NCBI GenBank assembly: GCA_964391865.1
Contig: CAYMNQ010000001.1
Location: 744,001 to 808,000, forward strand
Reading direction: 5' to 3'
DNA from: DASZQL01 sp964391865
GTDB taxonomy: Bacteria; Planctomycetota; Phycisphaerae; Phycisphaerales; UBA1924
DNA length: 64,000 bases
Shown piece by piece: positions 27,965 through 36,754 of this stretch (positions are counted from its first letter, which is position 1; the number at the start of each line of letters is the position of its first letter). The notes below the pieces were generated by a model. That model saw nothing but the letters and a program-made list of their open reading frames with translations. It was not told the DNA's origin and ran no database searches. The position numbers and the translations under genes are program-made.

Positions 27965-28606
27965 ATGACCCGACTCCCCGCCGCACAGCGTCGTGAGCAG
28001 CTTCTAGACACGGCGGTGGCATTGTTCGCCGAGCGCGGGTTCGGCGGGTCCACGACGGCGGACCTGGCGAAGGCGGCGGGCGTCACCGAGCCGATCATCT
28101 ACCGGCACTTCGCGTCGAAGAAGGATCTGTTCATCGCCGTCATCGACCGCACGAGCGAGCGGACGATCGAGACGTGGGACCGGCAACTGCGCTCGGCGCG
28201 CGACTCGGCGCACCGGCTCCGCCGGCTGATCGGCGCGAACCCCATGGTCACCGACCGCGGGCGCGGGATCTACCGCGTGATCGTCCAAGCGATGATGGAG
28301 ATCCAGGACCCCGACGTGCTCGGCGCCATCCAGCGGCACATCCGCAAGCTGCACCAGTTCGTCAGCGCGGAGGTCGAGCGGGCACAGAGCGAGGGGATCG
28401 TCAGCAGGTACTACACGCCGGAGATCACCGCGTGGACGCTGCTCAACCTCGGGCTCGGCTTCGGCATGATGGAGGCGCTCAGCATCCCGGGGCACGGCGT
28501 GGACGAACGCGGCGTGCGCGTCCGCGACCTGATCGCGCGGATGATGCTGGGCGACAAAGCCACCGACGACCACGCGCGGGCGCAGGCGACGGAGCATGAC
28601 GATTGA
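27965..28606 (+). CDS. TetR/AcrR-family transcriptional regulator
   Basis: The 213-residue protein has an N-terminal TetR helix-turn-helix (about 8-56): REQLLDTAVALFAERGF, TTADLAKAAGVTEPIIYRHF and KKDLFIAV. The C-terminal domain is helical and of unknown ligand. Such regulators usually repress a neighbouring gene or themselves. Neighbours are yidD upstream and a cysteine desulfurase downstream, so the target is unclear. No clean palindromic operator was found in the 150-bp upstream gap. Confidence 0.9.
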   Translation: MTRLPAAQRREQLLDTAVALFAERGFGGSTTADLAKAAGVTEPIIYRHFASKKDLFIAVIDRTSERTIETWDRQLRSARDSAHRLRRLIGANPMVTDRGRGIYRVIVQAMMEIQDPDVLGAIQRHIRKLHQFVSAEVERAQSEGIVSRYYTPEITAWTLLNLGLGFGMMEALSIPGHGVDERGVRVRDLIARMMLGDKATDDHARAQATEHDD

Positions 28607-28765
28607 GTCGTGCGCGTTGCGCCGGAGCGAGACGCGACGCTTGAGCGAGTGTCCTTCGCCCGACTCGTGGCCGCTCAGAGCATCGGCCACGGCACCCTGC
28701 GTTTCTCTTGCTGATTGCTGACCGCCGACGGCTGATTGCTGTCGCCTCCCCTACCATTGCTTCCC

Positions 28766-30079
28766 ATGCCCGCGTCGCCCATCTATCTCGACAACAACGC
28801 CACCACGCGGCCGGCGCGGGAAGTCGTCGCGGCGATGCGCGCGATGCTCGAGGAATCATGGGCCAACCCGTCGTCGATCCACCGCGCGGGGCAGGCGGCG
28901 CGGCAACGGGTCGAACTCGCGCGGCAATCGGTGGCGCGGCTGATCGGCGCTTCGGTGCGCGAGATCGTGTTCACCTCCGGCGCGACGGAGTCGATCGATC
29001 TCGCGATCCGCGGCGTGCTTTCGGCGGCGCCCGGCGGGCGGCGCGCGATCATCACCACGGCGGTCGAGCACGAAGCGGTGCGCGATCTGTGCAAGGCGCT
29101 GGCGGAAGATTCGGGCGTGCGCGCGGAGGTGCGGCTGCTGCCGCTGGATTCGTGCGGGCGGGCGCGCGCGGATCAGTTGCCCGCGATGCTCGATGAGTCG
29201 GTGTCGCTGGTGAGCGTGCAGTGGGCGAACAACGAGACGGGCGTGGTGCACCCGGTCGAGGAGATCGGTCGCACGTGCCGAGAGGCGTGCGTGCCGTTTC
29301 ACTGCGATGGCACGCAGTGGGTCGGCAAGTTGCCGACGGCCGTGGATTCGGGGGGAGCGGGCGGCGTGCCCATCGACTTGCTGAGTTTTTCGGCGCACAA
29401 GATGCACGGACCAAAGGGCGTCGGCGCGTTGTATGTGCGAAGGGGCGTGAAGATCGTGCCGCGCATCCGGGGGGTGCAAGAGCGCGAGCGGCGCGGCGGG
29501 ACGGAGAACACCGCCGGGATCGTCGGCTTCGGGATTGCAGCGGAACTGGCGATGGCGTGGCTTTCGCGCGTCGAAGAGCGTGCGCGACTGAGCGCGCTAC
29601 GCGATCGGCTGGAGCGCGGCGTGGTGGATCGTGTGCCCCCCGGGGGGGCGGTGGTGAATGGGGTTGAGGGCGGAAGTCGCAGGGCGGAAGGCGGAGGGGA
29701 TGCGGCGGGCGAGAGCTGCGGTGGCGGGGCGCTCGGAGCCCCTCTCCCTGAGGGAGAGGGGGTCAGAAGACTATGGAACACGACGAACATCGCGTTTCCA
29801 CGACTAGAGGCGGAGGCGCTGCTGCTCCTTCTGAGCGAAGCGCCGGGCGGCGGGGTGTGCGCCAGCGCCGGGGCGGCGTGCAGCAGCGGGTCGCTGGATC
29901 CCTCGCCCGTGCTGCTGGCGATGGGCGTGCCGGCGGAACTGGCGCACGGGTCGCTGCGCTTCAGCCTGTCGCGCGAAACGACGAGTGAAGAGATCGAGCG
30001 CGCGATCGAGATCATCGCGGCGTGCGCGGCGAAGCTGCGCGGGTCGTCGGCTTCGGCGATCAGTTCATCGGGCGCGTGA
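28766..30079 (+). CDS. Cysteine desulfurase (NifS/IscS-like) with an in-frame insertion
   Basis: From the ATG at 28766 (MPASPIYLDNNATT) the protein has 437 residues. It is a PLP enzyme that takes sulfur from cysteine for Fe-S clusters or thio-tRNA. Lys212 in SFSAHKMHGPKG binds PLP. Cys372 in ASAGAACSSGS carries the persulfide. Residues about 301-336 (VEGGSRRAEGGGD to LPEGEGVRR) interrupt the usual VNG-LPNTxNIxFP segment and are encoded by interspersed repeats. No iscU or iscA is next to it. Its last 20 bp overlap the convergent ndh gene. Confidence 0.92.
   Translation: MPASPIYLDNNATTRPAREVVAAMRAMLEESWANPSSIHRAGQAARQRVELARQSVARLIGASVREIVFTSGATESIDLAIRGVLSAAPGGRRAIITTAVEHEAVRDLCKALAEDSGVRAEVRLLPLDSCGRARADQLPAMLDESVSLVSVQWANNETGVVHPVEEIGRTCREACVPFHCDGTQWVGKLPTAVDSGGAGGVPIDLLSFSAHKMHGPKGVGALYVRRGVKIVPRIRGVQERERRGGTENTAGIVGFGIAAELAMAWLSRVEERARLSALRDRLERGVVDRVPPGGAVVNGVEGGSRRAEGGGDAAGESCGGGALGAPLPEGEGVRRLWNTTNIAFPRLEAEALLLLLSEAPGGGVCASAGAACSSGSLDPSPVLLAMGVPAELAHGSLRFSLSRETTSEEIERAIEIIAACAAKLRGSSASAISSSGA
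29665..29772. repeat. Repeat-derived in-frame insertion in the cysteine desulfurase gene
   Basis: The segment contains GGCGGAAGTCGCAGGGCGGAAG, which resembles the CTTCCGA arrays in reverse complement, followed by the palindrome CCCCTCTCCCTGAGGGAGAG (29740-29761). The palindrome closely matches that at 8761-8781 inside the ligase-like gene. It keeps the frame open and adds about 36 residues. Confidence 0.82.
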
Positions 30080-31376
30080 CGGCGCTCGGCGTGCGCCCAC
30101 CGGTGATCAGGCGGGCGCCGCGGTCGAACGTCACGTATGCCCACGCCCACTGGAGCATGACGAGCACGCGGTTGCGGAAGCCGACGAGGTAGAGGACGTG
30201 GATGAAGAGCCACGCGGCCCACGCGATGAAGCCGGTGGTTTTCAGGCCTTTCATCACGCCGACGGCTTTGGCGCGCCCAATGGTGGCGAGCATGCCGCGG
30301 TCGTTGTAGATGAAGGGTTGACGCGCCGGGGCAGCGGCGTTGCTTGAGTTTCGCGCGCTGAGTTCGCGCGCGATGAGCCGGGCGGCGTGGCGGCCCATCT
30401 GCATCGCCGCGGGCGCGACACCCGGCACGGGCTGCTTCGACTTCGGGTCGTCGATCGATGCGAGATCGCCCGCGACGAAGATCTCGGGGTGATCGGGCAC
30501 GGAGAGGTCCGGGTTCACGCGCACGCGGCCGGCGTTGTCGAGCGGCGCGCCGAGCGAGCGGGCGAGGGGCGACGCCGTCACTCCCGCGGCCCAGAAGACG
30601 TTCTTCGCGCTGATGCGCTCCGGGCCGATCTCGACGACGCCCGGCGAAAGGTTGGTCACGCGCGTGCTGACCCACACGTCGACGCCCAGCGCTTCGAGGT
30701 CCGCCTTGGCGCGCCGGGAGAGGTCTTCATCGAACGCGGGCAGCACGCGCTCGCGCCCTTCGATCAGGATGACGCGAGCCGTGGTGGTGTCGATGCGCCG
30801 GAAGTCGCGGTGGATGGCGCGCCGGGCGATCTCCGCCATCGCGCCGGCGAGTTCGACGCCCGTCGGCCCCGCGCCGATGACGACGAAGGTGAGGGCCGCC
30901 CGGCGCGCGACGGGGTCCGTCTCGCGCTCCGCCTGCTCGAACGCGACGAGGAACCGGCGGCGGATCTCGAGCGCATCATCGATGCTCTTCAGCCCCGGCG
31001 CGAGCGGCTCCCACTCGTCATGCCCGAAGTACGAATGTGTCGCGCCGGTGGCGATGATGAGATAGTCGTAGGCAACCTCTCCGTCTGTGAGGATCACTTT
31101 CTTCGCCGGGGCGTCGATGCGCGTGGCTTCCGCGAGCAGCACCTCGCAGTTCTTCTGGCGGGAGAGGATGTTGCGAATGGGGGCGGCGATGTCGGCGGGG
31201 GAGAGTGACGCCGTCGCCACCTGGTAGAGCAGCGGCTGGAACAGGTGGTGATTGGAACGGTCGATGAGCGTGAGGCGCGCGGGGACGCGGCGGAGTTCAC
31301 GTGCGGCGTAGAGCCCGGCGAACCCGCCGCCGAGGATGACGATGCGGGGAGTGCTCTGCAGCGATGTCGGAGCCAT
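30060..31376 (-). CDS. ndh: Type II NADH:quinone oxidoreductase
   Basis: From the ATG at 31376 the protein has 438 residues. It has two dinucleotide-binding folds: GGGFAGLYAAREL near residue 16 for FAD and VVIGAGPTGVELAGAMAE near 165 for NADH. FVAGDLA follows, and near the C-terminus comes a hydrophobic anchor (FIAWAAWLFIHVLYLVG). Such single-subunit enzymes pass electrons from NADH to quinone without pumping protons. A nuoC gene lies just upstream on the same strand, with a 139-bp gap that holds a GGGAGAG-type repeat. The 3' end overlaps the cysteine desulfurase gene by 20 bp. Confidence 0.93.
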   Translation of the reverse strand: MAPTSLQSTPRIVILGGGFAGLYAARELRRVPARLTLIDRSNHHLFQPLLYQVATASLSPADIAAPIRNILSRQKNCEVLLAEATRIDAPAKKVILTDGEVAYDYLIIATGATHSYFGHDEWEPLAPGLKSIDDALEIRRRFLVAFEQAERETDPVARRAALTFVVIGAGPTGVELAGAMAEIARRAIHRDFRRIDTTTARVILIEGRERVLPAFDEDLSRRAKADLEALGVDVWVSTRVTNLSPGVVEIGPERISAKNVFWAAGVTASPLARSLGAPLDNAGRVRVNPDLSVPDHPEIFVAGDLASIDDPKSKQPVPGVAPAAMQMGRHAARLIARELSARNSSNAAAPARQPFIYNDRGMLATIGRAKAVGVMKGLKTTGFIAWAAWLFIHVLYLVGFRNRVLVMLQWAWAYVTFDRGARLITGGRTPSAVTRPMN

Positions 31377-31473
31377 GCCGCAGTATCGCACGACGGAGCG
31401 GTGCTCGCCGGGCGTGATTCGTTCTGCGCGAAGAGAAGAAAGGCAGCCGGGAGCTGCAACTCTGGCGTCCCTC

Positions 31474-31505
31474 TCGCCGGCCCTCTTCCACTCCCAGGGG
31501 GAGAG
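31474..31505. repeat. Intergenic CCCTCT/GGGAGAG palindrome-like repeat
   Basis: Between nuoC and ndh the stretch CCCTCTTCCACTCCCAGGGGG resembles the CCCTCTCCC-GGGAGAGGG palindromes at 8761 and 29740 but is degenerate. No gene is present in the gap. Confidence 0.5.
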
Positions 31506-31515
31506 CGAGTTTCGA

Positions 31516-32085
31516 TCACGCGTCCGTGCGCCCGATCACCTTGAAGTGCTCGCGCTCGCCGCGGCCTCGGACGGGGTAGTCCTTGCGGAGCGGGTGACCG
31601 GGGTAGGTTTCCCAGAGCAGGATGCGGCGCATGTCGGGGTGGTTGCGGAAGCGGATGCCGAACATGTCGAAGGTTTCGCGTTCGTTCCACTCGGCGCCGG
31701 GCCAGATGTCGCACATGGAATCGACTTCGAGCGCGGGGTCGGGCTCGATGCCGCTGGTCGGCAGCGAGGGGTTCACGAACGTCTTGACGAACAGGCGGTC
31801 GGTGCGCTTGTACGAGCACAGGTTGTAGACGACGGCGAAGCGGCCGATGGTCTCGCTGGGGTAGTTGAGGTAATCGACGCCGAAGACGTCGGAGAGGAAA
31901 TTGAAGTCGCAGCGCGGGTCGTCGCGGAGGAACTGCATCACTTCGTGCAGGTCACTCGGCTCGAGGATGAGCGTGGTCTGCCCGCGGTACTCCGTGGCGC
32001 GGAGCTTGCGGTCAGAGAAGCGCTCCTTCACGAGCTTCAGCACCGGGTGGTCGAGGTTCGGCTTTTTGCTGGCGGCGTCTGGCAT
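31516..32085 (-). CDS. nuoC: NADH dehydrogenase subunit C (30 kDa subunit of complex I)
   Basis: From the ATG at 32085 (MPDAASKKPN) the protein has 189 residues. The signature WNERETFDMFGIRFRNHPDMRRIL, followed by ETYPGHPLRKDYPV, is diagnostic for the 30 kDa subunit in the peripheral arm of complex I. No other nuo gene is adjacent on either side, which is unusual. Complex I genes may be dispersed in this genome, or a degraded operon is seen. It is followed downstream by the alternative NADH dehydrogenase gene. Confidence 0.93.
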   Translation of the reverse strand: MPDAASKKPNLDHPVLKLVKERFSDRKLRATEYRGQTTLILEPSDLHEVMQFLRDDPRCDFNFLSDVFGVDYLNYPSETIGRFAVVYNLCSYKRTDRLFVKTFVNPSLPTSGIEPDPALEVDSMCDIWPGAEWNERETFDMFGIRFRNHPDMRRILLWETYPGHPLRKDYPVRGRGEREHFKVIGRTDA

Positions 32086-32147
32086 GATTCCCCGCAGTGT
32101 ATCGCGCGCCGGGGGCGGCGGGGCGGTGACGCGGCTAAGCTGCGGTG

Positions 32148-32579
32148 ATGGCAAGCAGGGCGGCGAATGCGGCGATTCTCGTTCTGGCGGCGGCGCTCGC
32201 CGGGTGCGGCTCGACGCGCAACGTGGTCTTTGCCGTGGATTCGGCGGAGAGCGGGCGCGGAGTATCGCCCGTCCGCGCGGCGCATGTGCGCGTGGTGACG
32301 CTGGACCGCGGGGCGGTTCCCCTACCGCTGTCGAAGAAGACGATCGATGAGCTGTTCACGGGCGAACTCCCCACGAGCGGGTTCACGGATGAGCGCGGCC
32401 GTTTGAAGCTGGAACTCGCGAGCACCGTGCCGCATTTGGTGGAGGTGATCCCGCCGCCGGTGGGGCGCGATGCCGACGGGTCGTCGCGCACGGTGTGGGT
32501 GCTGAGCGTGGACGGGCGGACGCTGGAGTTGATGGAGCGCGAATCGATCGGCACACGGCTTGGGCTGCGCGTGGAGTAG
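32148..32579 (+). CDS. Small lipoprotein
   Basis: The 143-residue protein starts at the ATG at 32148. A signal peptide ends with the lipobox LAGC (Cys20). The rest is a small beta-rich domain (VRAAHVRVVTLDRGAVPLPL and FTDERGRLKLELAS) that looks like a carboxypeptidase-regulatory-like fold. I do not recognise a specific family. It is divergent from nuoC (62-bp gap) and convergent with the HlyD-type gene. Confidence 0.75.
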   Translation: MASRAANAAILVLAAALAGCGSTRNVVFAVDSAESGRGVSPVRAAHVRVVTLDRGAVPLPLSKKTIDELFTGELPTSGFTDERGRLKLELASTVPHLVEVIPPPVGRDADGSSRTVWVLSVDGRTLELMERESIGTRLGLRVE

Positions 32580-32612
32580 CCGAGTCTCGACGCCCGTCAC
32601 ACGTGTTCGCGC

Positions 32613-34409
32613 TTACTGCCCAGGTGCGGCGGACGCGGTTTCGGCGGTGTTCTCCGCCGCCGGCTGATTCCCATCGCTCGCGGGTTCAGCGTCCGTGGTT
32701 TCGTCGGCGTCGAGCTCTTCGATTGACTCGCCCGCGGCTTCATTCGTGCCGGCGGCATCATCGGTGGTCGTCGCCGCGACGGCGGGCTTGGCTTCGCCGC
32801 CCATCGACGCGAGGACCATCTTGGGCCCGTGCTTCTTCGCGGTGTCGATGCCGAGGGCGGCGAGCACCTTCGGGTCGAACTCGCCCTTCACGACGCGCCC
32901 CGGCTCGGGGGTGCGGAGGAGGACCGCCTCGCCGCCGGTGAGGCCCGCGAGGATTTCAGCGTGCGTGTCGGATCGGCGGCCGATGCGGACGGGCTTGCGC
33001 TCGTATTTGCCGCCGACCGCCTGATAGACGTACTGCACCGCGCCCTCGTTGAAGACGGACTGGATGGGGACGGCGACGGCGTCTTTGACGTTGTCGCGGA
33101 TGACCTGCGCCTCGCAGCGCATGGACGGCTTCAGGCCGTGCTCGCCCTCGCCCAAATCGATGGCAATCTTGACTTCGTACTCGCGGAGATTGGGGTCCAT
33201 CCACCCGCCACCCTCGGCCATGATGCCGATGGAATCGACCTTGCCGGTGAACGTCTTGCCCTGCTTGGCATCGATGGTGACGAGCGCGGGCTGGCCCGGT
33301 TTGACCTGCGACACGAGGCTCTCGTGGACCTTGATCGCGGCGATCATCTCGGTGGTGTCGGGGAGGACGATGATCGCTTCGTTGGGGTAGACCTTGCGGC
33401 CAACCTTCATCGGGCCCTCGTTGTTGCCCCACCAGCGCCGGTTATTGACGCTCGACGCGTAGACGACCAGCCCGTCGGTCGGTGCAATGATCGTCGCGGC
33501 GGCGATCTGCTCCTTGTACTTGTCGACCTTGTTCTGGCGCATGGTCAACTGCTGGCGCTTGTTGGTTCGATCGGCGGACTTACTGGCGAGTTCGCTTTCC
33601 GCCTTGCGCTTGGCGCGCTCGAGCTCGGCGTTGGCGTCGTCGAGTTCGCTGCGGTACTTCTTCTCTTCCTGCCGGTAGGTGAACTCCTCGTAGACGCTCG
33701 ACTTGAGCTTGGCGATCTCGAGGTCGCTCATCTTCTCGATGTACGCGAGTTCGTCCTTCTCGAGGTCGTTGGTCGAAACGAACTGCTTGGCGTGCAATTC
33801 GCGTGACTGTTCGAGATTCTTCTTCAGCCGATCGACCTCTCGCGTCGCGGATTCGATCTTGGAGGCGTTGTCTTTCCGCTTCTCGACGACATCGCCCTGC
33901 AGCCATTTCTGCAGCTCGATCTGCGAGATCTCCACCTTGGTCTGCGCTTTGCGGATGGTCGATTCGTTGTCGCTGACCTGGATCTCGTACGCGTTCTCCG
34001 CGGAGACCATGTCCGCCTTCGCCGACTCGAGCGCCAGAAGCTCTTCGTCGAGTTGCTTCTGAAGGTCATCAACGTTGAGTTCGCACAGCACATCGCCCTT
34101 CCGGACGTTGATGCCCTCGTCGACGATCTTGGTGATCGTCGTCTCGCGCTCGAGCGCGTTGGTCAATTCCGTCTGCTGCTTCGCCTTCAGCTCGCCGTTG
34201 GCGGTCGAGGTCATCTGGAACGACATCTTGGCGACCGTGTAGAGCTCGACGGCGGCGGTCTTGTCGTCCGACCCGCGTGATGCGTAGAGCGCGTAGCCCC
34301 CGCCGCCCACGCCCGCGAGAACCACGGCGGCGATGAGCAGCTTCACCACGGCGCCGCCGCGGCGGGAGGGGGAGCGACCGGAGCACGCGCGGGAGTGTGG
34401 CTTCGTCAT
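32613..34409 (-). CDS. HlyD-family periplasmic adaptor (membrane fusion protein)
   Basis: From the ATG at 34409 (MTKPHSRAC, GAGGT upstream) the protein has 598 residues. One membrane helix lies at about 22-43. Lipoyl-like halves flank a very long coiled coil (about 100-310, rich in Lys/Glu). A beta-barrel domain with KVHESLVSQVKPGQPALVTIDA follows, and an Ala/Glu-rich tail from about 540. Such proteins link an inner-membrane transporter to a TolC channel. A TolC-like gene lies directly upstream on the same strand (223-bp gap). No ABC, RND or MFS transporter gene is next to it, so the partner must be encoded elsewhere. Confidence 0.88.
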   Translation of the reverse strand: MTKPHSRACSGRSPSRRGGAVVKLLIAAVVLAGVGGGGYALYASRGSDDKTAAVELYTVAKMSFQMTSTANGELKAKQQTELTNALERETTITKIVDEGINVRKGDVLCELNVDDLQKQLDEELLALESAKADMVSAENAYEIQVSDNESTIRKAQTKVEISQIELQKWLQGDVVEKRKDNASKIESATREVDRLKKNLEQSRELHAKQFVSTNDLEKDELAYIEKMSDLEIAKLKSSVYEEFTYRQEEKKYRSELDDANAELERAKRKAESELASKSADRTNKRQQLTMRQNKVDKYKEQIAAATIIAPTDGLVVYASSVNNRRWWGNNEGPMKVGRKVYPNEAIIVLPDTTEMIAAIKVHESLVSQVKPGQPALVTIDAKQGKTFTGKVDSIGIMAEGGGWMDPNLREYEVKIAIDLGEGEHGLKPSMRCEAQVIRDNVKDAVAVPIQSVFNEGAVQYVYQAVGGKYERKPVRIGRRSDTHAEILAGLTGGEAVLLRTPEPGRVVKGEFDPKVLAALGIDTAKKHGPKMVLASMGGEAKPAVAATTTDDAAGTNEAAGESIEELDADETTDAEPASDGNQPAAENTAETASAAPGQ

Positions 34410-34632
34410 GCGGACCTCGGAACTGGGCTGTGGAACAGGGGTACCAACCAACGCGAACAGACCAACAACGCTTCGAACCAACCGGGGGCGGAGATGCTAG
34501 GAACTCAGACGCCGCCGACAGCGCTGATACCGCTACAATCCCGCAAAGTTCCCCAACATTTTTTCCTTCGATCGCACGAGGATCGGGCCGCCGGCATGGC
34601 TGCCCGGTGCCGATAAAGCGCCGGAAGGCGGG

Positions 34633-36498
34633 CTACCGCTGGGGCGGGTTGGGCGGGCGATCCTCGACCGGCGGCGGTTCCGAGCCGGGCTCGGCGGCAG
34701 GGGGCGGCGGGGCGGGGTTCTCGGCCGGCGCTTCGCCGGCGGGCTCAACCGCGGGATTGCCCGGCGCGGGCGACTGGCTCGGAACTTCCGCGAAATCCAG
34801 GCCCGGGATGTCCTGGAACTCGCCCGTGCGGGCGACGCGGAGCAGGCCCGTCACGCGCAGGTAATCGAGGATCGCCACCTGAAGGTCGCGGATGCTGCGG
34901 TCACGCTCGTTGCGGGCGCTGAGGAGGCTGTTCTCGGCGTCGAGGCGCTTCTGCGGGTCGATCGCCGCGCCGATCCGCAGCCGTGTCTGTACTTCGTCCA
35001 AGCGACCTTCGTTGATCGAGACGGTCTCCTCCTGCAACTGAACTGAAAGTCGCGCGCGGTCGATCTCGCGCACCGCCTGACGGGCGTCGAGCACGATGGT
35101 GTCGCGGGTCAGGGTGAGTTCGCGGATCTGCCGCTGCAGCGCGATAGTCGCGGAGCGGACGTTCAGACGTTCCTCCTCGCGATCGAGCGGCAGGCCGAAC
35201 GTTACGCTGCCGGTCAGGTCCGTCTGATCGATGTCGAACGAGAACCCCGCCTGATTGTCGTTCGGATCGGTGTTGAAGTTCGACGCCAGACGCACATCCA
35301 GATTCGGGAGCAGCTGGTTCCGCGCGTTGGCGACCGATCGGCGCGCGTCGGCGACGCGGTCGCGCTGGGTTTGGTAATCGAGCCGGTACTCCAGCGCGGC
35401 GGCCGCCGCTTCGGCGATCTCGATCTCCGGCTCGGGAAGCTCGATCGTCGTCGCTTCCACTTCGACGGGGTCATCGACGGGAAGCCCGAGCCGGATCTTG
35501 AAGCGGTCGAGCGCCAGGATATAGCTGTCCTGCGAGTTGAACAGCCCGTTGCGGGCGCTCAGCAGATCCTGCTCGACGTTCTTGACTTCGAACGCCGACG
35601 TGCGCCCCGCATCGAGAAATGCCTTCTGCTGCTCGAAGAACTGCTCGACGCTCTTGATGCGCGCGATCTGGTTGTCGATCGAGCTCTTCGCCGCCACCAG
35701 CGAGAGGTAATCGCGCGCGATGTTCACAAGGAATTCGCGCCGAAACAGCTCAAACGTTCGGGCGGCGTAGATCAGGTCGCGCTCCGCCTGGATCAGGTCT
35801 TCCTGCGCGATCAGCCCGGCGTCGCGCAGCAACGGGATGTTCGCCGTCAGCGCCAGCGTGCTGGACTGCGTGTACTTCTCGCCGACGATGTTCGCCAGTT
35901 GGTCGGTGGCGCGGGCGATGAGCTGCGCCTGAACGTCCCCGCCGTAAGGAAGGCGCTGGGTGACGCGCAGATCATTCATCACATTCAGCGCGGCGGAGCG
36001 CGTTCCCGTCGAGGGCGGGGAGTTCACCGACGTCGTCACGTCATCGAAGAACCGCGGGCCCCAGCGGTGCTGCTGGATGAGCAGGCGGATGGCGGCGAGG
36101 ATGTACTCCTCCTCCGCGTTGATGAACTCGCGGCTGGTCTCCTGCGCCTGCCGCCACGCGTCGACGAGCGTCATGCGCCGGGCGTTCTCGGAGATCTTCG
36201 CGTACCCCTCCAAGCGCGCGACGACGTCGCGGTCTTTCGCCGCCGCCTCGTATCGAAGGTCCTGCGGGAGCGGGTTGGTGGTCGGGGGGCGCTTGTCGGT
36301 CTGGTCGCGCGTGGGGTCGCTGCCCGAGTCGGGCGAGCGCAGTCGGGGTGCGGTTTCGCCGCCGCCGACAAGAGTGGTGCGCTTCTCGACGAGCCGGTCG
36401 ACGCGATCGTCGATGTCCCGGAGGCTGGCGCACCCGCCGGCGCTCGCCGCGAGAGCCAGCGCCGCCCACCGTCCGAACGCGCTGAATGTTCGCCGCAT
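34633..36498 (-). CDS. TolC-family outer membrane efflux lipoprotein
   Basis: From the ATG at 36498 (MRRTFSAFGRW) the protein has 621 residues. The lipobox AGGC places the lipidated Cys at residue 23. Two helical outer-membrane efflux repeats (about 150-360 and 380-570) contain the long coiled-coil helices typical of TolC, for example RQIRELTLTRDTIVLDARQAVREI. The C-terminal tail (about 580-621) is Pro/Glu-rich. It should form a trimeric channel with the HlyD protein encoded downstream. The open frame continues upstream to 36729, but that part has no signal peptide. Confidence 0.9.
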   Translation of the reverse strand: MRRTFSAFGRWAALALAASAGGCASLRDIDDRVDRLVEKRTTLVGGGETAPRLRSPDSGSDPTRDQTDKRPPTTNPLPQDLRYEAAAKDRDVVARLEGYAKISENARRMTLVDAWRQAQETSREFINAEEEYILAAIRLLIQQHRWGPRFFDDVTTSVNSPPSTGTRSAALNVMNDLRVTQRLPYGGDVQAQLIARATDQLANIVGEKYTQSSTLALTANIPLLRDAGLIAQEDLIQAERDLIYAARTFELFRREFLVNIARDYLSLVAAKSSIDNQIARIKSVEQFFEQQKAFLDAGRTSAFEVKNVEQDLLSARNGLFNSQDSYILALDRFKIRLGLPVDDPVEVEATTIELPEPEIEIAEAAAAALEYRLDYQTQRDRVADARRSVANARNQLLPNLDVRLASNFNTDPNDNQAGFSFDIDQTDLTGSVTFGLPLDREEERLNVRSATIALQRQIRELTLTRDTIVLDARQAVREIDRARLSVQLQEETVSINEGRLDEVQTRLRIGAAIDPQKRLDAENSLLSARNERDRSIRDLQVAILDYLRVTGLLRVARTGEFQDIPGLDFAEVPSQSPAPGNPAVEPAGEAPAENPAPPPPAAEPGSEPPPVEDRPPNPPQR

Positions 36499-36754
36499 GC
36501 TGGTCCCTTCCGCGCTCGGGCGATGATGCGTCGTGCCGGGAGACAGGACGCGCCGGGTGAGTGATTCCGTCCGGGGTTCACGAGTTCCGGGCCGTTCCGC
36601 GCGAGCGAGACGTGCAAGAGTTTGCGCTGTCGTGGCCCGTTCACGCATCGCGGGCGAGTGTACCGACGCCTCTTGACGGCGTTGCGTCGTGTTGCCATGC
36701 CCCGCGCCCTCTCTTACGCTCGCCCGCAATACTCGCTGGGAGGCGCCCCTACGG

